DNA of 64,000 nucleotides from Alistipes sp. (lineage in GTDB: Bacteria; Bacteroidota; Bacteroidia; Bacteroidales; Rikenellaceae): positions 99,910-163,909 of the forward strand of contig JAHHQL010000003.1 in NCBI GenBank assembly GCA_020026415.1, written 5' to 3'. The position numbers and the translations under genes are program-made. The notes beneath the pieces are model-generated. The model searched no databases and had not been told where the DNA came from. It saw only the letters and a list, made by a program, of their open reading frames with translations. Below are positions 41,819-51,900 of the stretch, one piece after another (the first letter of the stretch is position 1; each line of letters opens with the position of its first letter).

Positions 41819-42676
41819 TCACTCGGCATGGTGTTCCTCGGCATCGTTCTGCCCGATGGTTTCGGGTGTCACGTCGCTGTCGGAAGTTTTTTGAGCGTTG
41901 GGATTGTTCTTCATCATCTCCTGCGTGATCTGGTGGCTCTTCTTCAACTCGAAGTGCTGCCCCAGATAAACCTTACGCACCATTGGGTCGGCCGCCAACT
42001 CCTCGGCAGTACCCGTCTTGAGGATCTTGCCCTCATACAATAAATAGGTACGGTCGGTGATGGCCAGTGTCTCATCGACGTTGTGGTCGGTGATGATCAC
42101 GCCGATATTTTTGTGTTTCAGGGTCGCCACGATCGACTGAATATCCTCCACGGCGATGGGATCGACACCCGCAAACGGCTCGTCGAGCAGGATGAACGAG
42201 GGGTTGATCGCCACGGCACGCGCAATCTCGGTACGGCGTCGCTCTCCGCCCGAAAGTTGGATACCCAGACTCTTGCGCACCTTCTGAAGACGAAACTCCT
42301 CGATGAGCGACTCCACACGCTCCCGCTGATACTCCTTCGAGAAGGAGGTCATCTCCAACACCGAACGAATGTTCTCCTCGACGCTCAGACGGCGGAATAC
42401 CGAAGCCTCCTGTGCCAGATAACCCACGCCCAACTGCGCACGCTTATAGACGGGCAGTTGGGTGAGTTCCGACACGTTTTTCTCGTCGTCCTCCAAAAAG
42501 ATACGCCCCTCGTTGGGTTTGATCAGTCCCACGATCATGTAGAACGTGGTGGTCTTGCCGGCACCGTTGGGTCCCAGCAAACCGACGATCTCGCCCTGCT
42601 TGACGTCGATCGACACATGATTCACGACCGTGCGGGCCTTGTATTTCTTGACGAGTTCACTTGTGTAGAGTCTCAT
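41819..42676 (-). CDS. lptB: LPS export ABC transporter ATPase LptB
   Basis: 285 residues. Walker A GPNGAGKTT at 35-43, Q loop in YLAQEASVFRRLSVEENI, signature LSGGERRRTEIARA, Walker B FILLDEPFAGVDP, switch His in ITDHNVDETLAI. Together with LptFG it extracts lipopolysaccharide from the inner membrane; those genes are not adjacent. A C-terminal extension of about 40 polar residues goes beyond the usual ~240-residue LptB, as is common in Bacteroidetes. A TAACTTTG box lies 21 bases upstream. Confidence 0.93.
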   Translation of the reverse strand: MRLYTSELVKKYKARTVVNHVSIDVKQGEIVGLLGPNGAGKTTTFYMIVGLIKPNEGRIFLEDDEKNVSELTQLPVYKRAQLGVGYLAQEASVFRRLSVEENIRSVLEMTSFSKEYQRERVESLIEEFRLQKVRKSLGIQLSGGERRRTEIARAVAINPSFILLDEPFAGVDPIAVEDIQSIVATLKHKNIGVIITDHNVDETLAITDRTYLLYEGKILKTGTAEELAADPMVRKVYLGQHFELKKSHQITQEMMKNNPNAQKTSDSDVTPETIGQNDAEEHHAE

Positions 42677-42697
42677 GGTTGCTTAATTAAATTTTCA

Positions 42698-42705
42698 CAA
42701 AGTTA
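42698..42705 (-). promoter_or_regulatory. -7 promoter element for lptB
   Basis: TAACTTTG on the minus strand, 21 bases before the start codon. No clear -33 TTTG. Confidence 0.5.
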
Positions 42706-42773
42706 TGCTTTTTTCCGAAAAGTTTTTTATCTTTACAATGAATTTTGGAATTTAAGAAGTTGATCACCTCGAA

Positions 42774-44972
42774 ATGAAACAAAACGAATCATCCCTTTTG
42801 CACGAAAAATTGAAAGAATATTTTGGCTTTTCATCGTTCAAGGGAAACCAAGAAGCCGTAATTAAAAATGTGCTGGCAGGCCGTGACACCTTTGTGCTGA
42901 TGCCTACCGGCGGCGGCAAATCGCTTTGTTACCAACTCCCCGCCCTTTTGATGGACGGAGTGGCAATCGTCATTTCGCCGCTCATCGCACTGATGAAGAA
43001 TCAGGTCGATGCCATGCGCACCTACGCCGACGAACCGGGCATCGCCCACTTTCTCAATTCATCGCTCAACAAAACCGCGGTGATGCAGGTTCGCAACGAC
43101 GTTCTGGCAGGCAAGACCAAACTGCTCTACTTCGCGCCCGAATCCCTCACCAAAGAGGACAACGTGGCATTCCTTCGCAAGATCAAAATTTCGTTCTACG
43201 CCATCGACGAGGCACACTGCATTTCGGAATGGGGTCACGACTTCCGTCCCGAATACCGCCGTATCCGCCCGATCATCAACGAGATCGGCAACGCCCCGCT
43301 GATCGCCCTCACGGCCACCGCAACACCCAAGGTGCAGATGGACATCCAGAAGAACCTCGGCATGAGCGATGCCGCCGTGTTCAAATCGTCGTTCAACCGA
43401 CCGAACCTCTACTACGAAATCCGTCCCAAATTCGACATCGACCGCGAAATCATCAAGTTCATCAAGCAGAACGAAGGCAAAAGCGGTATTGTATATTGTC
43501 TGAGCCGCAAGAAGGTCGAAGAACTCACCGAACTGCTGGCTGCCAACGGCATCCGCGTCCGTGCCTACCACGCAGGTATGGATGCCGCCACCCGCGCTCA
43601 AAACCAAGACGACTTCCTGATGGAGCGCGTCGAGGTGATTGTCGCCACGATCGCCTTCGGTATGGGTATCGACAAACCCGACGTGCGTTACGTCATCCAC
43701 TACGACATGCCCAAATCGCTGGAAGGCTACTATCAGGAGACGGGTCGTGCGGGTCGTGACGGAGGCGAGGGCCACTGTCTGGCATTTTATAGTTATAAGG
43801 ATATTCAGAAACTCGAAAAATTCATGCAGGGCAAGCCCGTTGCCGAACAGGAGATCGGCAAACTGCTGTTGCAAGAGACGGTTTCCTATGCCGAGAGTTC
43901 GATCTGCCGTCGCAAGACCCTGTTGCACTACTTCGGCGAGGAGTATCCTGAGGAAAATTGCGGCAACTGCGACAACTGCCGCAATCAGAAACCGAAAATC
44001 GAGGTCAAGGCTTTGCTGAAAACGGCGTTGGAGGCTCTGCACGACATCGGCAACAAATTCAAAGCGGAATTTTTGATTGACGTGCTGATCGGCAAAAACA
44101 CCTCGATGGTGAAAAGTTACGGGCAGAACAAGTCCAAATGGTTCGGCATCGGTGCGGATCACGACGCACGGTTCTGGGGTGCGGTCATCCGTCAGGGACT
44201 GATCATGGGACTCATCGACAAAAACATCGAAAACTACGGTCTGATCTCGATCAACGAAAAGGGCAGAGCCTATACGATTGCCCCCACCCCCGTATTCATC
44301 ACGTTGGACCACAACTACGACGAAGAGCAGAAGGATCTCGAAGCCGAAGCCGTCACCCCGACGGGACGAGGCGGCGTGGCCGACGAGGAGTTGTTCGCCA
44401 TGCTGAAAGACCTGCGCAAGAAAGTCGCCCGAAAGCACGAATTGCCGCCGTTCGTCATTTTTCAGGATCCTTCGCTGGAGGATATGGCCGTGCAATACCC
44501 CATCACCTTGGAGGAGATGCAGAACATCACGGGTGTCGGTGCGGGCAAGGCGCACAAGTTCGGTCAGGAATTTATCAAACTCATCAAGACCTATGTCGAG
44601 GAGAAGGAGATCATCCGTCCGCAGGATATGGTCGTCAAATCGGTGGCTTCGCGTTCGGGCAACAAGATCTTCATCATCCAGTCGATTGACCGCGGTTTGG
44701 ATTTCGAGGACATCGCCAACGCCAAGAACTTGGATTTCGACGAACTGCTCACCGAAATCGAAAGCATCGTCAATTCGGGGACGAAACTCGACATCTCCTA
44801 CTACATCAGCCAATACATGGACGAAGACAAGGCCGAGGACATCTACGACTACTTCAAGGAGGATGCCCAAAGCGATTCGCTGGACGAGGCGGTCGAGGAG
44901 TTGGGAGGCGACTACACCGAGGAGGAGATCCGTCTGGTACGCATCAAGTTTATGTGCGAACAGGGCAACTGA
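42774..44972 (+). CDS. recQ: DNA helicase RecQ with HRDC domain
   Basis: 732 residues. Walker A PTGGGKS, IDEAHCISEWGHDFRPEYR, AFGMGIDKPDVRYV, YYQETGRAGRDGGEG, then zinc cysteines (CRRKTLLHYFGE..CGNCDNC), a winged helix, and an HRDC domain near residues 535-620 (LFAMLKDLRKKVARKHELPP). About 110 more residues at the C-terminus are acidic and unassigned. It unwinds recombination and fork intermediates 3'-5'. It is longer than, and distinct from, the RecQ at 13365-15287. A weak TATCTTTA box lies about 40 bases upstream. Confidence 0.95.
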   Translation: MKQNESSLLHEKLKEYFGFSSFKGNQEAVIKNVLAGRDTFVLMPTGGGKSLCYQLPALLMDGVAIVISPLIALMKNQVDAMRTYADEPGIAHFLNSSLNKTAVMQVRNDVLAGKTKLLYFAPESLTKEDNVAFLRKIKISFYAIDEAHCISEWGHDFRPEYRRIRPIINEIGNAPLIALTATATPKVQMDIQKNLGMSDAAVFKSSFNRPNLYYEIRPKFDIDREIIKFIKQNEGKSGIVYCLSRKKVEELTELLAANGIRVRAYHAGMDAATRAQNQDDFLMERVEVIVATIAFGMGIDKPDVRYVIHYDMPKSLEGYYQETGRAGRDGGEGHCLAFYSYKDIQKLEKFMQGKPVAEQEIGKLLLQETVSYAESSICRRKTLLHYFGEEYPEENCGNCDNCRNQKPKIEVKALLKTALEALHDIGNKFKAEFLIDVLIGKNTSMVKSYGQNKSKWFGIGADHDARFWGAVIRQGLIMGLIDKNIENYGLISINEKGRAYTIAPTPVFITLDHNYDEEQKDLEAEAVTPTGRGGVADEELFAMLKDLRKKVARKHELPPFVIFQDPSLEDMAVQYPITLEEMQNITGVGAGKAHKFGQEFIKLIKTYVEEKEIIRPQDMVVKSVASRSGNKIFIIQSIDRGLDFEDIANAKNLDFDELLTEIESIVNSGTKLDISYYISQYMDEDKAEDIYDYFKEDAQSDSLDEAVEELGGDYTEEEIRLVRIKFMCEQGN

Positions 44973-44996
44973 TCCTCCCGCTTGAAATATTTTAAA

Positions 44997-45026
44997 AGCC
45001 GATCCGTCGGGGGTCGGCTTTTTTTT
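44997..45026 (+). terminator. Terminator after the HRDC-type recQ
   Basis: AAGCCGATCC-gtcgg-GGGTCGGCTT followed by a run of T. Confidence 0.88.
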
Positions 45027-45252
45027 GCGGGGTGCGGCGACAGGAAACGGAAGAAGGAACAGTACGCAAAGTGCGAAAAGGGATGCGGAAAGAGCCGGCA
45101 GAGTACGGGAATGATCGCGGAATGCGGTTAGTTCGGCAGTGAGTGCGGAACATTCGGTGACAGAACGCGGGTATAATATATAATACATATAGGATCGCAC
45201 GCGCGAAAAGAGAAAAACACGGGGCAATGCGGCCAGTAAAAAGAAAAATATG
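45027..45252. other. Gene-free spacer with a G-rich plus strand
   Basis: About 225 bases. The plus strand is purine-rich with GCGG and TGCGG recurring, then an A/T-rich stretch around 45170-45195. No supported gene, hairpin or known element. Confidence 0.5.
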
Positions 45253-45260
45253 TATCTTTG
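45253..45260 (+). promoter_or_regulatory. -7 promoter element abutting the rsmA start codon
   Basis: TATCTTTG ends six bases before the ATG at 45267. Transcription would start on or beside the ATG, suggesting a leaderless mRNA. Confidence 0.6.
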
Positions 45261-45266
45261 CGGTCT

Positions 45267-46046
45267 ATGACGGAAGTAAGGGCTAAAAAAGCATTGGGTC
45301 AGCATTTTCTGACCGATCTGAACATCGCACGCAAGATCGCTTACGCGCTTGAGGAGGGTACTACCCCGCGCCAAGTGCTGGAGGTGGGTTGCGGCATGGG
45401 CGTATTGACGCGTTTTCTGTTGCAGCGCGACGACATCGAGACCTACGGCGCAGAGATCGACTCCGAGAGTGTCGATTACCTCCATGTGCATTACCCCGAA
45501 TTTACGCCCCGGCTGATGGAAGGCGATTTTCTGAAGACGGATCTTCGCAAGTTGTTCCCCGATGGAGTACGCATCATCGGCAATTTTCCCTACAACATCT
45601 CTTCGCAGATCTTTTTCAAGGTCTTGGAAAACCGCGACCTCATACCCGAATGTATCGGCATGATCCAAAAGGAGGTTGCCGTCCGTCTGGCCGAAAAACC
45701 CGGCACGAAGGATTACGGCATTCTGTCGGTGTTGTTGCAGGCATGGTACGACATCGAATACCTCTTCACGGTGAACGAAACGGTATTCTCGCCACCGCCC
45801 AAGGTCAAAAGTGCAGTGATCCGTCTGAAGCGTAACGCAACGAAGGAGTTGGGATGCGACGAAGCATTGTTTATCCGTGTCGTAAAGGCCTCGTTCGGAC
45901 AACGCCGCAAGATGATCCGCAACTCGCTGCGTGCGGCCTTCGATTTCGGAGGTGAGGAGCACCCCTTCTTCTCGAAACGCGCCGAGCAACTTTCCGTTGC
46001 CGATTTCGTGGAACTCACGCTGTGGGTCGATGCCCACCGGAAATAA
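45267..46046 (+). CDS. rsmA: 16S rRNA dimethyladenosine transferase
   Basis: 259 residues from the ATG at 45267 (MTEVRAKKALGQHFLTDLNI); the TTG at 45258 belongs to the promoter box and is rejected as a start. SAM loop LEVGCGMGVLTRFL, catalytic IIGNFPYNISSQI, and FSPPPKVKSAVIRLKR. It dimethylates two adjacent adenines in helix 45 of 16S rRNA late in 30S assembly; loss gives kasugamycin resistance in other bacteria. It is a single gene with a strong terminator overlapping its stop codon. Confidence 0.95.
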   Translation: MTEVRAKKALGQHFLTDLNIARKIAYALEEGTTPRQVLEVGCGMGVLTRFLLQRDDIETYGAEIDSESVDYLHVHYPEFTPRLMEGDFLKTDLRKLFPDGVRIIGNFPYNISSQIFFKVLENRDLIPECIGMIQKEVAVRLAEKPGTKDYGILSVLLQAWYDIEYLFTVNETVFSPPPKVKSAVIRLKRNATKELGCDEALFIRVVKASFGQRRKMIRNSLRAAFDFGGEEHPFFSKRAEQLSVADFVELTLWVDAHRK

Positions 46047-46078
46047 AAAAGCGACCCTTTTCGGGGTCGCTTTTTTTG
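46044..46078. terminator. Bidirectional terminator between rsmA and the M16 genes
   Basis: AAAAAAGCGACCCC-tttt-GGGGTCGCTTTTTTT in convergent spacing; the left A-run begins in the rsmA stop codon. Confidence 0.92.
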
Positions 46079-46093
46079 CCAAGGCTCTATCCT

Positions 46094-47368
46094 TTAAACG
46101 AACGGATCTTCCTCGCCCGCCACAACGGTGACAAGATCCTCCCGCCGCAGATATTTCTCGGCCAGAAGGCGCACATCGCGGGGTGTCATGCGACGGATCT
46201 CGGCCACCTGACGCGCAATCGCGCCGTTGTCCGTACCGCACAGAATGTTTTCGATCGTGACATCCGCCACGCCGAAGGGCCCGTCCAAAATACGCATCAT
46301 CTCGCCGATCATCATATTCTTCACGAGGTTCAACTCCTCCACCGACATCTCTTCCCGCCGCAGGCGGTCGATCTCGCGGTCGATCTCCGCCAAGGCCTCG
46401 CGCGTTACGTCCGATCCGACCTGTGTCGCCACGGCAAAATAACCCGCACGCTCGAAATTGACCATGGCCGCCATCACCCCGTAAGTGAATCCGTGTTCGG
46501 CACGCAGGTTCTGCATCAGACGCGAACCGAAATATCCGCCCAAAGCCGTTGCCACAACCTGCATGCCCGTAAAGTCGGGATGCTGACGCGGGAACAAGAG
46601 CCTTCCGATGCGGATCGAGGACTGCACCGCCCCCTCATGACGGCGGAACAGGTGGTGCGTCGTGACGGGTTCGGGCAGGTCGGCCGTGATCTTTCCCCCT
46701 CCCGAAGGCAGTTGCGATGCGATGGCACGCACACGGCCCAACTCCTCCTCCCCGATGCGGCCGCTGCACACCACAAAGCAATTTTCGGCGGTGTAGTGCG
46801 TGCGGTAGAACTCCACGAGGCATTCGCGCGTCAAGCGGTCGTACTCCTCCTCGTCCGCCACCACGCCGTAGGGGTGATCCTTGCCGAACAAGGCGACCGA
46901 GAAGAGTTCGCGTGCCTTGTTATCGACCTTTTGCCGTTCGACCTTGAGGCGTTGTTTGCGCTTGAGGCAGTAGCCCGCAATCTCCTCCTTGGGAAAGGTG
47001 GGATGCAGGATGATCTCCTCCGCCACAGCCAATGTCTCCGGGACGAATTTCGAGAGCATGCAGAATGAAATATAGGCATAATCGCGGTCGATCGTCACAT
47101 CGAACCACGATCCGTAGAAATCCAACTCTTCGGCCAGTTCGCGTGCCGACATCTTCCGGGTTCCTTCCGCCAGAAGATTCGCCACCGCCGAAGCCGAGAA
47201 AAAACGTTTCTGTACCGACGATCCCGCACGGAACACAAACGACACGCGCAACACGCCAAATTCATCGGCGGCCAGCGTATAAAGTTCCGCTCCGTTCCCA
47301 AGTGTTTCGCGGTGCGCCTCGGCGATCTCGGCCGAAACAGGCGCAATGACGGGTTGTTCTCTGATCAT
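46094..47368 (-). CDS. M16-family peptidase homologue without the zinc site
   Basis: 424 residues with the M16 fold (VSFVFRAGSSVQKRFFSASA, AEGTRKMSARELAEELDFYG, RAEHGFTYGVMAAMVNFERA). Where the active subunit has HxxEH, this one reads SAVANLLAEGT, so both His and the catalytic Glu are gone. It overlaps the upstream M16 gene by four bases. In related bacterial pairs, and in mitochondrial processing peptidase, an inactive subunit completes the chamber and shapes specificity; that role is inferred. No signal peptide is visible. Confidence 0.88.
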   Translation of the reverse strand: MIREQPVIAPVSAEIAEAHRETLGNGAELYTLAADEFGVLRVSFVFRAGSSVQKRFFSASAVANLLAEGTRKMSARELAEELDFYGSWFDVTIDRDYAYISFCMLSKFVPETLAVAEEIILHPTFPKEEIAGYCLKRKQRLKVERQKVDNKARELFSVALFGKDHPYGVVADEEEYDRLTRECLVEFYRTHYTAENCFVVCSGRIGEEELGRVRAIASQLPSGGGKITADLPEPVTTHHLFRRHEGAVQSSIRIGRLLFPRQHPDFTGMQVVATALGGYFGSRLMQNLRAEHGFTYGVMAAMVNFERAGYFAVATQVGSDVTREALAEIDREIDRLRREEMSVEELNLVKNMMIGEMMRILDGPFGVADVTIENILCGTDNGAIARQVAEIRRMTPRDVRLLAEKYLRREDLVTVVAGEEDPFV

Positions 47369-48600
47369 CGTGCTTTATAAATAAGGGTGGAACAATTTTC
47401 CTTGACGAAGGTCTTGCGGGCAAACTCACGAATCGCCTCGGATGAAACCCCGCGATAGATCTCCACTTCGCGGTTGATGAGCGACAGATCGCCCGTCATC
47501 TCATAGAATCCCAAGTTCATCGCCTTGTTCATCACATTCAATTCGCCGAAAAGCGTATTGGCCTCAAATTTGTTTTTGACCTTTTCGATTTCACGGGGAT
47601 CGGCTTCTTCGTTTTTCAGAAGTTCGATCTCGCGCCATACGGCAGCCTCGGCCTCTTCGGGTGCGGTATCGGGCAGAAGTTGTCCCGTAAAGACAAACAG
47701 ACCCGGATCCAGATCGCCCGTGATGTAGGCATTGACCGATGCCAGAAGGCGTTCCTGCTTGACCAGTCGCTGATACAGGCGCGACGAATCGCCGCCCGAC
47801 AACAGATCCGACACCAAGTCCGCCACATAGAAATCCGACGAACAGCGCGCACCCATGTGGAACGCCATCGTGAAGGTCGTGGCGGGCACATCGCGCTCCA
47901 CCTCCAGACGGCGCGGAGCAGTCTGTGCAGGTTCTGCGGGCAGCGGATCGGCCTTGAGTCCGTTATCGGGAATATCGCCGAACCATTTCTCCGCCAGAGC
48001 GATCATCGCCTCCTCGTCCATATCCGCCGAGATCGAAAGCACGGCATTCGAGGGGTGGTAATGACGGCGGTGGAACTCCGAAACCTCCTCAAGAGTCGCC
48101 ATGGCGATGTGGTCGGTCTTGCGGCCGATGGTCGCCCAACGGTAGGGATGCTCCTTGTAGGCCAGATCGCGCATCAGCATCATCTGATCGCCGTAGGGCT
48201 GATTCAGATAGCGTTGGCGGAACTCCTCGATGACAACCTTCTTCTCCGCCTCCAGTTTTTCGGACGTGATGTCCAAGCCCGCCATGCGGTCGCTCTCCAA
48301 CCACAAGGCGGTCTCGACGTTATCGACGGGAAGGGTCAGGTAGAAATCCGTATAGTCGTTGTTGGTGAAGGCATTGTTGTCGCCCGAAGCCATCTGCACG
48401 GGAAGGTCGTAGTCGGGTACACGCCGTGTTCCGCGGAACATCAGATGCTCGAACAAATGGGCAAAACCCGTCCTGTCGGGGTTCTCGTTACGCGCCCCCA
48501 CCTTATAAAGAATATTGACCGCCGCCAGTTTCGACTGACGGTCACGATTGACCGCCACGGTCAATCCGTTTGCAAGTATTTTTCTAAGATAAGTGATCAT
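47365..48600 (-). CDS. Zinc M16-family peptidase, catalytic subunit
   Basis: 411 residues from the ATG at 48600 (MITYLRKILANGLTVAVNRD); an open frame of 30 codons upstream precedes the promoter box. Zinc site HLFEH in GFAHLFEHLMFRGT, with the third ligand Glu about 76 residues on (KKVVIEEFRQRY). C-terminal R/Y pair region in DFYVADLVSDLLSGGDSSRL. It degrades or processes peptides in a closed chamber. No signal peptide, so probably cytosolic. It is first of a two-gene unit with a catalytically dead partner. Confidence 0.93.
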   Translation of the reverse strand: MITYLRKILANGLTVAVNRDRQSKLAAVNILYKVGARNENPDRTGFAHLFEHLMFRGTRRVPDYDLPVQMASGDNNAFTNNDYTDFYLTLPVDNVETALWLESDRMAGLDITSEKLEAEKKVVIEEFRQRYLNQPYGDQMMLMRDLAYKEHPYRWATIGRKTDHIAMATLEEVSEFHRRHYHPSNAVLSISADMDEEAMIALAEKWFGDIPDNGLKADPLPAEPAQTAPRRLEVERDVPATTFTMAFHMGARCSSDFYVADLVSDLLSGGDSSRLYQRLVKQERLLASVNAYITGDLDPGLFVFTGQLLPDTAPEEAEAAVWREIELLKNEEADPREIEKVKNKFEANTLFGELNVMNKAMNLGFYEMTGDLSLINREVEIYRGVSSEAIREFARKTFVKENCSTLIYKAR

Positions 48601-48605
48601 CGGGA

Positions 48606-48613
48606 CAAAGGTA
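48606..48613 (-). promoter_or_regulatory. -7 promoter element abutting the M16 start codon
   Basis: TACCTTTG on the minus strand ends five bases before the ATG at 48600, a third case of a probable leaderless mRNA in this window. Confidence 0.55.
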
Positions 48614-48842
48614 CAAAAAAGTATTCCGAATTTGCACCCGTCATCCACAAGATATTTCCCCGCAATGCGCCGCACAGCCCTCCGTAACACCGCAAACCGC
48701 TCCTCCCCGTACTTTTTGCAAAACGCAACTCAATGATGCAGAAAAAGTTATTGTGAAAAATATAACAGTTGGAAATTGTCTAAAACAGCGAATAAATTGG
48801 GAGTTTTATCGCCATAAATTACGAAAATTCTTCCAAAACAAT

Positions 48843-48850
48843 TATCTTTG
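48843..48850 (+). promoter_or_regulatory. -7 promoter element for the pyruvate:ferredoxin oxidoreductase gene
   Basis: TATCTTTG, 67 bases before the ATG at 48918, leaving a leader of about 60 bases. No clear TTTG at -33. Confidence 0.55.
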
Positions 48851-48917
48851 CAACACAATTCCCGATGCACACACTTTTTATTCGAACACATTAACTATTT
48901 TTCTTAATATTATCAAA

Positions 48918-51900
48918 ATGGCAGAAAAGAAATTTATCACTTGTGATGGTAACTACGCCGCAGCCCATGTAGCATACATGTTCTCCGAGGTTGCCGCAAT
49001 CTACCCCATCACACCGTCATCGACGATGGCAGAACTCGTCGATGAGTGGGCCGCCCAAGGACGCAAAAACATCTTCGGTGAGACCGTCAAAGTAGTAGAA
49101 ATGCAATCGGAGGCCGGTGCCGCAGGTGCCGTACACGGATCGTTGCAGAGCGGTGCGCTCACATCAACTTTCACAGCGTCGCAGGGTCTGCTGTTGATGA
49201 TTCCCAATATGTATAAGATCGCCGGTGAGTTGCTCCCCGGTGTATTCCACGTATCGGCTCGTGCTCTGGCCGCACAGTCGCTGTCGATCTTCGGTGATCA
49301 TCAGGATGTCATGGCCACCCGCCAGACGGGATTCGCCATGCTGGCCACTTCGTCGGTACAGGAAGTTATGGATCTGGCAGGCGTTGCCCACATCGTGGCA
49401 CTCAAGGCCCGCGTTCCGTTCATGCACTTCTTCGACGGTTTCCGTACCTCGCACGAGATCCAGAAAATCGAGTTGATCGACGAGGCCCGTCTGACCGCAC
49501 TGCTCGACCGTGACGCCCTGAAGGCCTTCCGTCAGCGCGCCCTCAACCCCGAACACCCCGTAACCCGCGGTACGGCCCAGAACCCCGATATTTACTTCCA
49601 GACCCGCGAGGCTTCCAACAAGTTCTACGAGGCTGTACCCGATATGGTTGCCGAAACCATGAAGCAGATCTCCGAGATCACGGGTCGTGAGTACAAGCCC
49701 TTCACCTACTACGGTGCCGAGGATGCCGAGAACATCATCATCGCCATGGGTTCGGTTACCGAGACCATCAAGGAGACGGTTGATTACCTGAGAAAGCAGG
49801 GCGAGAAAGTCGGTGTCATCACCGTCCACCTGTATCGTCCCTTCTCGACCAAATATCTGTTGAACGTACTGCCCGCTTCGGTTAAGCGCGTCTGCGTACT
49901 CGACCGCACGAAGGAACCCGGTGCAAACGGCGATCCGCTGTACTTGGATGTCGTAGAGGCCATCCACAAGTCGTCGATCGAGCACAAACCGCTGATCATC
50001 GGCGGCCGCTACGGTCTGTCGTCGAAGGATACCACCCCCGCACAGATGCTGGCCGTATTCGCCAACATGCGTCAGAACGAGCCGAAGAACCAGTTCACCG
50101 TCGGCATCAACGACGATGTGACGTTCCGTTCGCTGCCCGTAGGCGAGGAGATCTCGCTGGCCAAACCCGGTACGTTCGAGGCTCTGTTCTTCGGTCTGGG
50201 TGCCGACGGTACGGTAGGTGCCAACAAGAACTCGATCAAGATCATCGGCGGTTCGACCAACAAATACTGTCAGGCTTACTTTGCATACGACTCGAAGAAA
50301 TCGGGCGGTTACACCTCGTCGCACCTGCGTTTCGGTGATCTGCCCATCACTTCGCCTTATCTGGTAACCACGCCCGACTTCGTAGCCTGCCACGTACCTT
50401 CGTATGTGGACAAGTATGACGTACTGAAGGGTCTGAAGAAAGGCGGTTCGTTCCTGTTAAACTCGGTTCACGATGCCGAGACCACCTGCGCAACGCTGCC
50501 CGACCACATGAAGGTATATCTGGCGAAGAACAACATCTCGTTCTACATCATCAACGCCACGAAGATCGCCGCAGAACTCGGTCTGGGTTCGCGCACGAAC
50601 ACCATCATGCAGTCGGCATTCTTCAAAATCGCCAACGTGATCCCCTTCGACAAGGCTGTCGAGGAGATGAAGAAGGCCATTCTGAAGTCCTACGGAAAGA
50701 AGGGCGAGGATATCGTCAATATGAACTACGCCGCAGTTGATGCCGGTGGCAAGTCGGTCGAGAAGATCGAGGTTCCCGCCGAGTGGGCCAACATCGAGGT
50801 GAAGGCCGCCGACCATGCCGTCGATTCATCGCGTCCCGCATTCCTGCGCGACATCTGCGACCCGATCAACGCCCTGAAAGGCGACCAACTCCCCGTATCG
50901 GCATTCAACGGCCGCGAGGACGGTACATGGGACAACGGCACGGCCGCTTACGAGAAGCGCGGTGTTGCCGTAATGGTTCCCGAATGGCAGATCGACAACT
51001 GTATCCAGTGTAACCAGTGTGCTTATGTCTGCCCCCACGCAGCCATCCGTCCGTTCCTCGCAACCGACGAGGAGGCCGCCGCTTCGGGTACCGACTGGAA
51101 ACAGGGTATGGGCGAGACGAAAGCCTACAAGTTCCGTATTCAGGTTTCGGTTCTTGACTGTACGGGTTGCAACAACTGTGTGGATGTCTGCCCCGCCAAG
51201 GAGAAGGCTCTCGTCATGAAACCCCTCGAAAGCCAACTCAAGCAGGCCGACAACTGGGATTTCATCCACAACAAGATCGGTTACAAGAATGCAGTCGATA
51301 AGACCAAATCGGTGAAGAACCTGCAATTCGCACAGCCTCTGTTCGAGTTTTCGGGAGCCTGCGCCGGTTGTGGCGAGACCCCCTATATCAAGGCTATTTC
51401 GCAGTTGTTCGGCGATCACATGATGGTTGCCAACGCAACGGGTTGTACCTCGATTTACTCGGGTTCGGCTCCCTCGACTCCCTACTGCACCAACGCAGAA
51501 GGCCACGGTCCGGCTTGGGCAAACTCGCTGTTCGAGGATAACGCCGAGTTCGGTCTGGGTATGCACGTCGGTGTCGAGAAGATGCGCGACCGCATCCAGC
51601 ACATCATGGAGGCTGCCATCGCCGAGTGCACGGCTTGCTCCGATGAGTTGAAGGGCGTCATGAAGGAATGGATCGAAAACCGTCAGTCGGCTGCCAAGAC
51701 CCGCGAGATCTCGGAGCGTCTGATCCCCATGATGGAGGCCTGCGGCTGCGAAAAGTGCAAGAAGATTCTCGAACTGAAAGACTGGCTGGTCAAGAAAAGC
51801 CAGTGGATCTTCGGTGGTGACGGCTGGGGCTACGATATCGGTTACGGCGGCGTTGATCATGTACTGGCTTCGGGTCAGGATGTGAACATCCTCGTTATTG

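Noticed and set aside
43059..46241. Antisense open reading frame of more than 1000 codons across recQ, the spacer and rsmA on the minus strand
   Set aside because: It lies opposite two clear genes and a spacer, its product is a His/Val/Arg-rich shadow without family features, and stop-free antisense frames are common in this composition.
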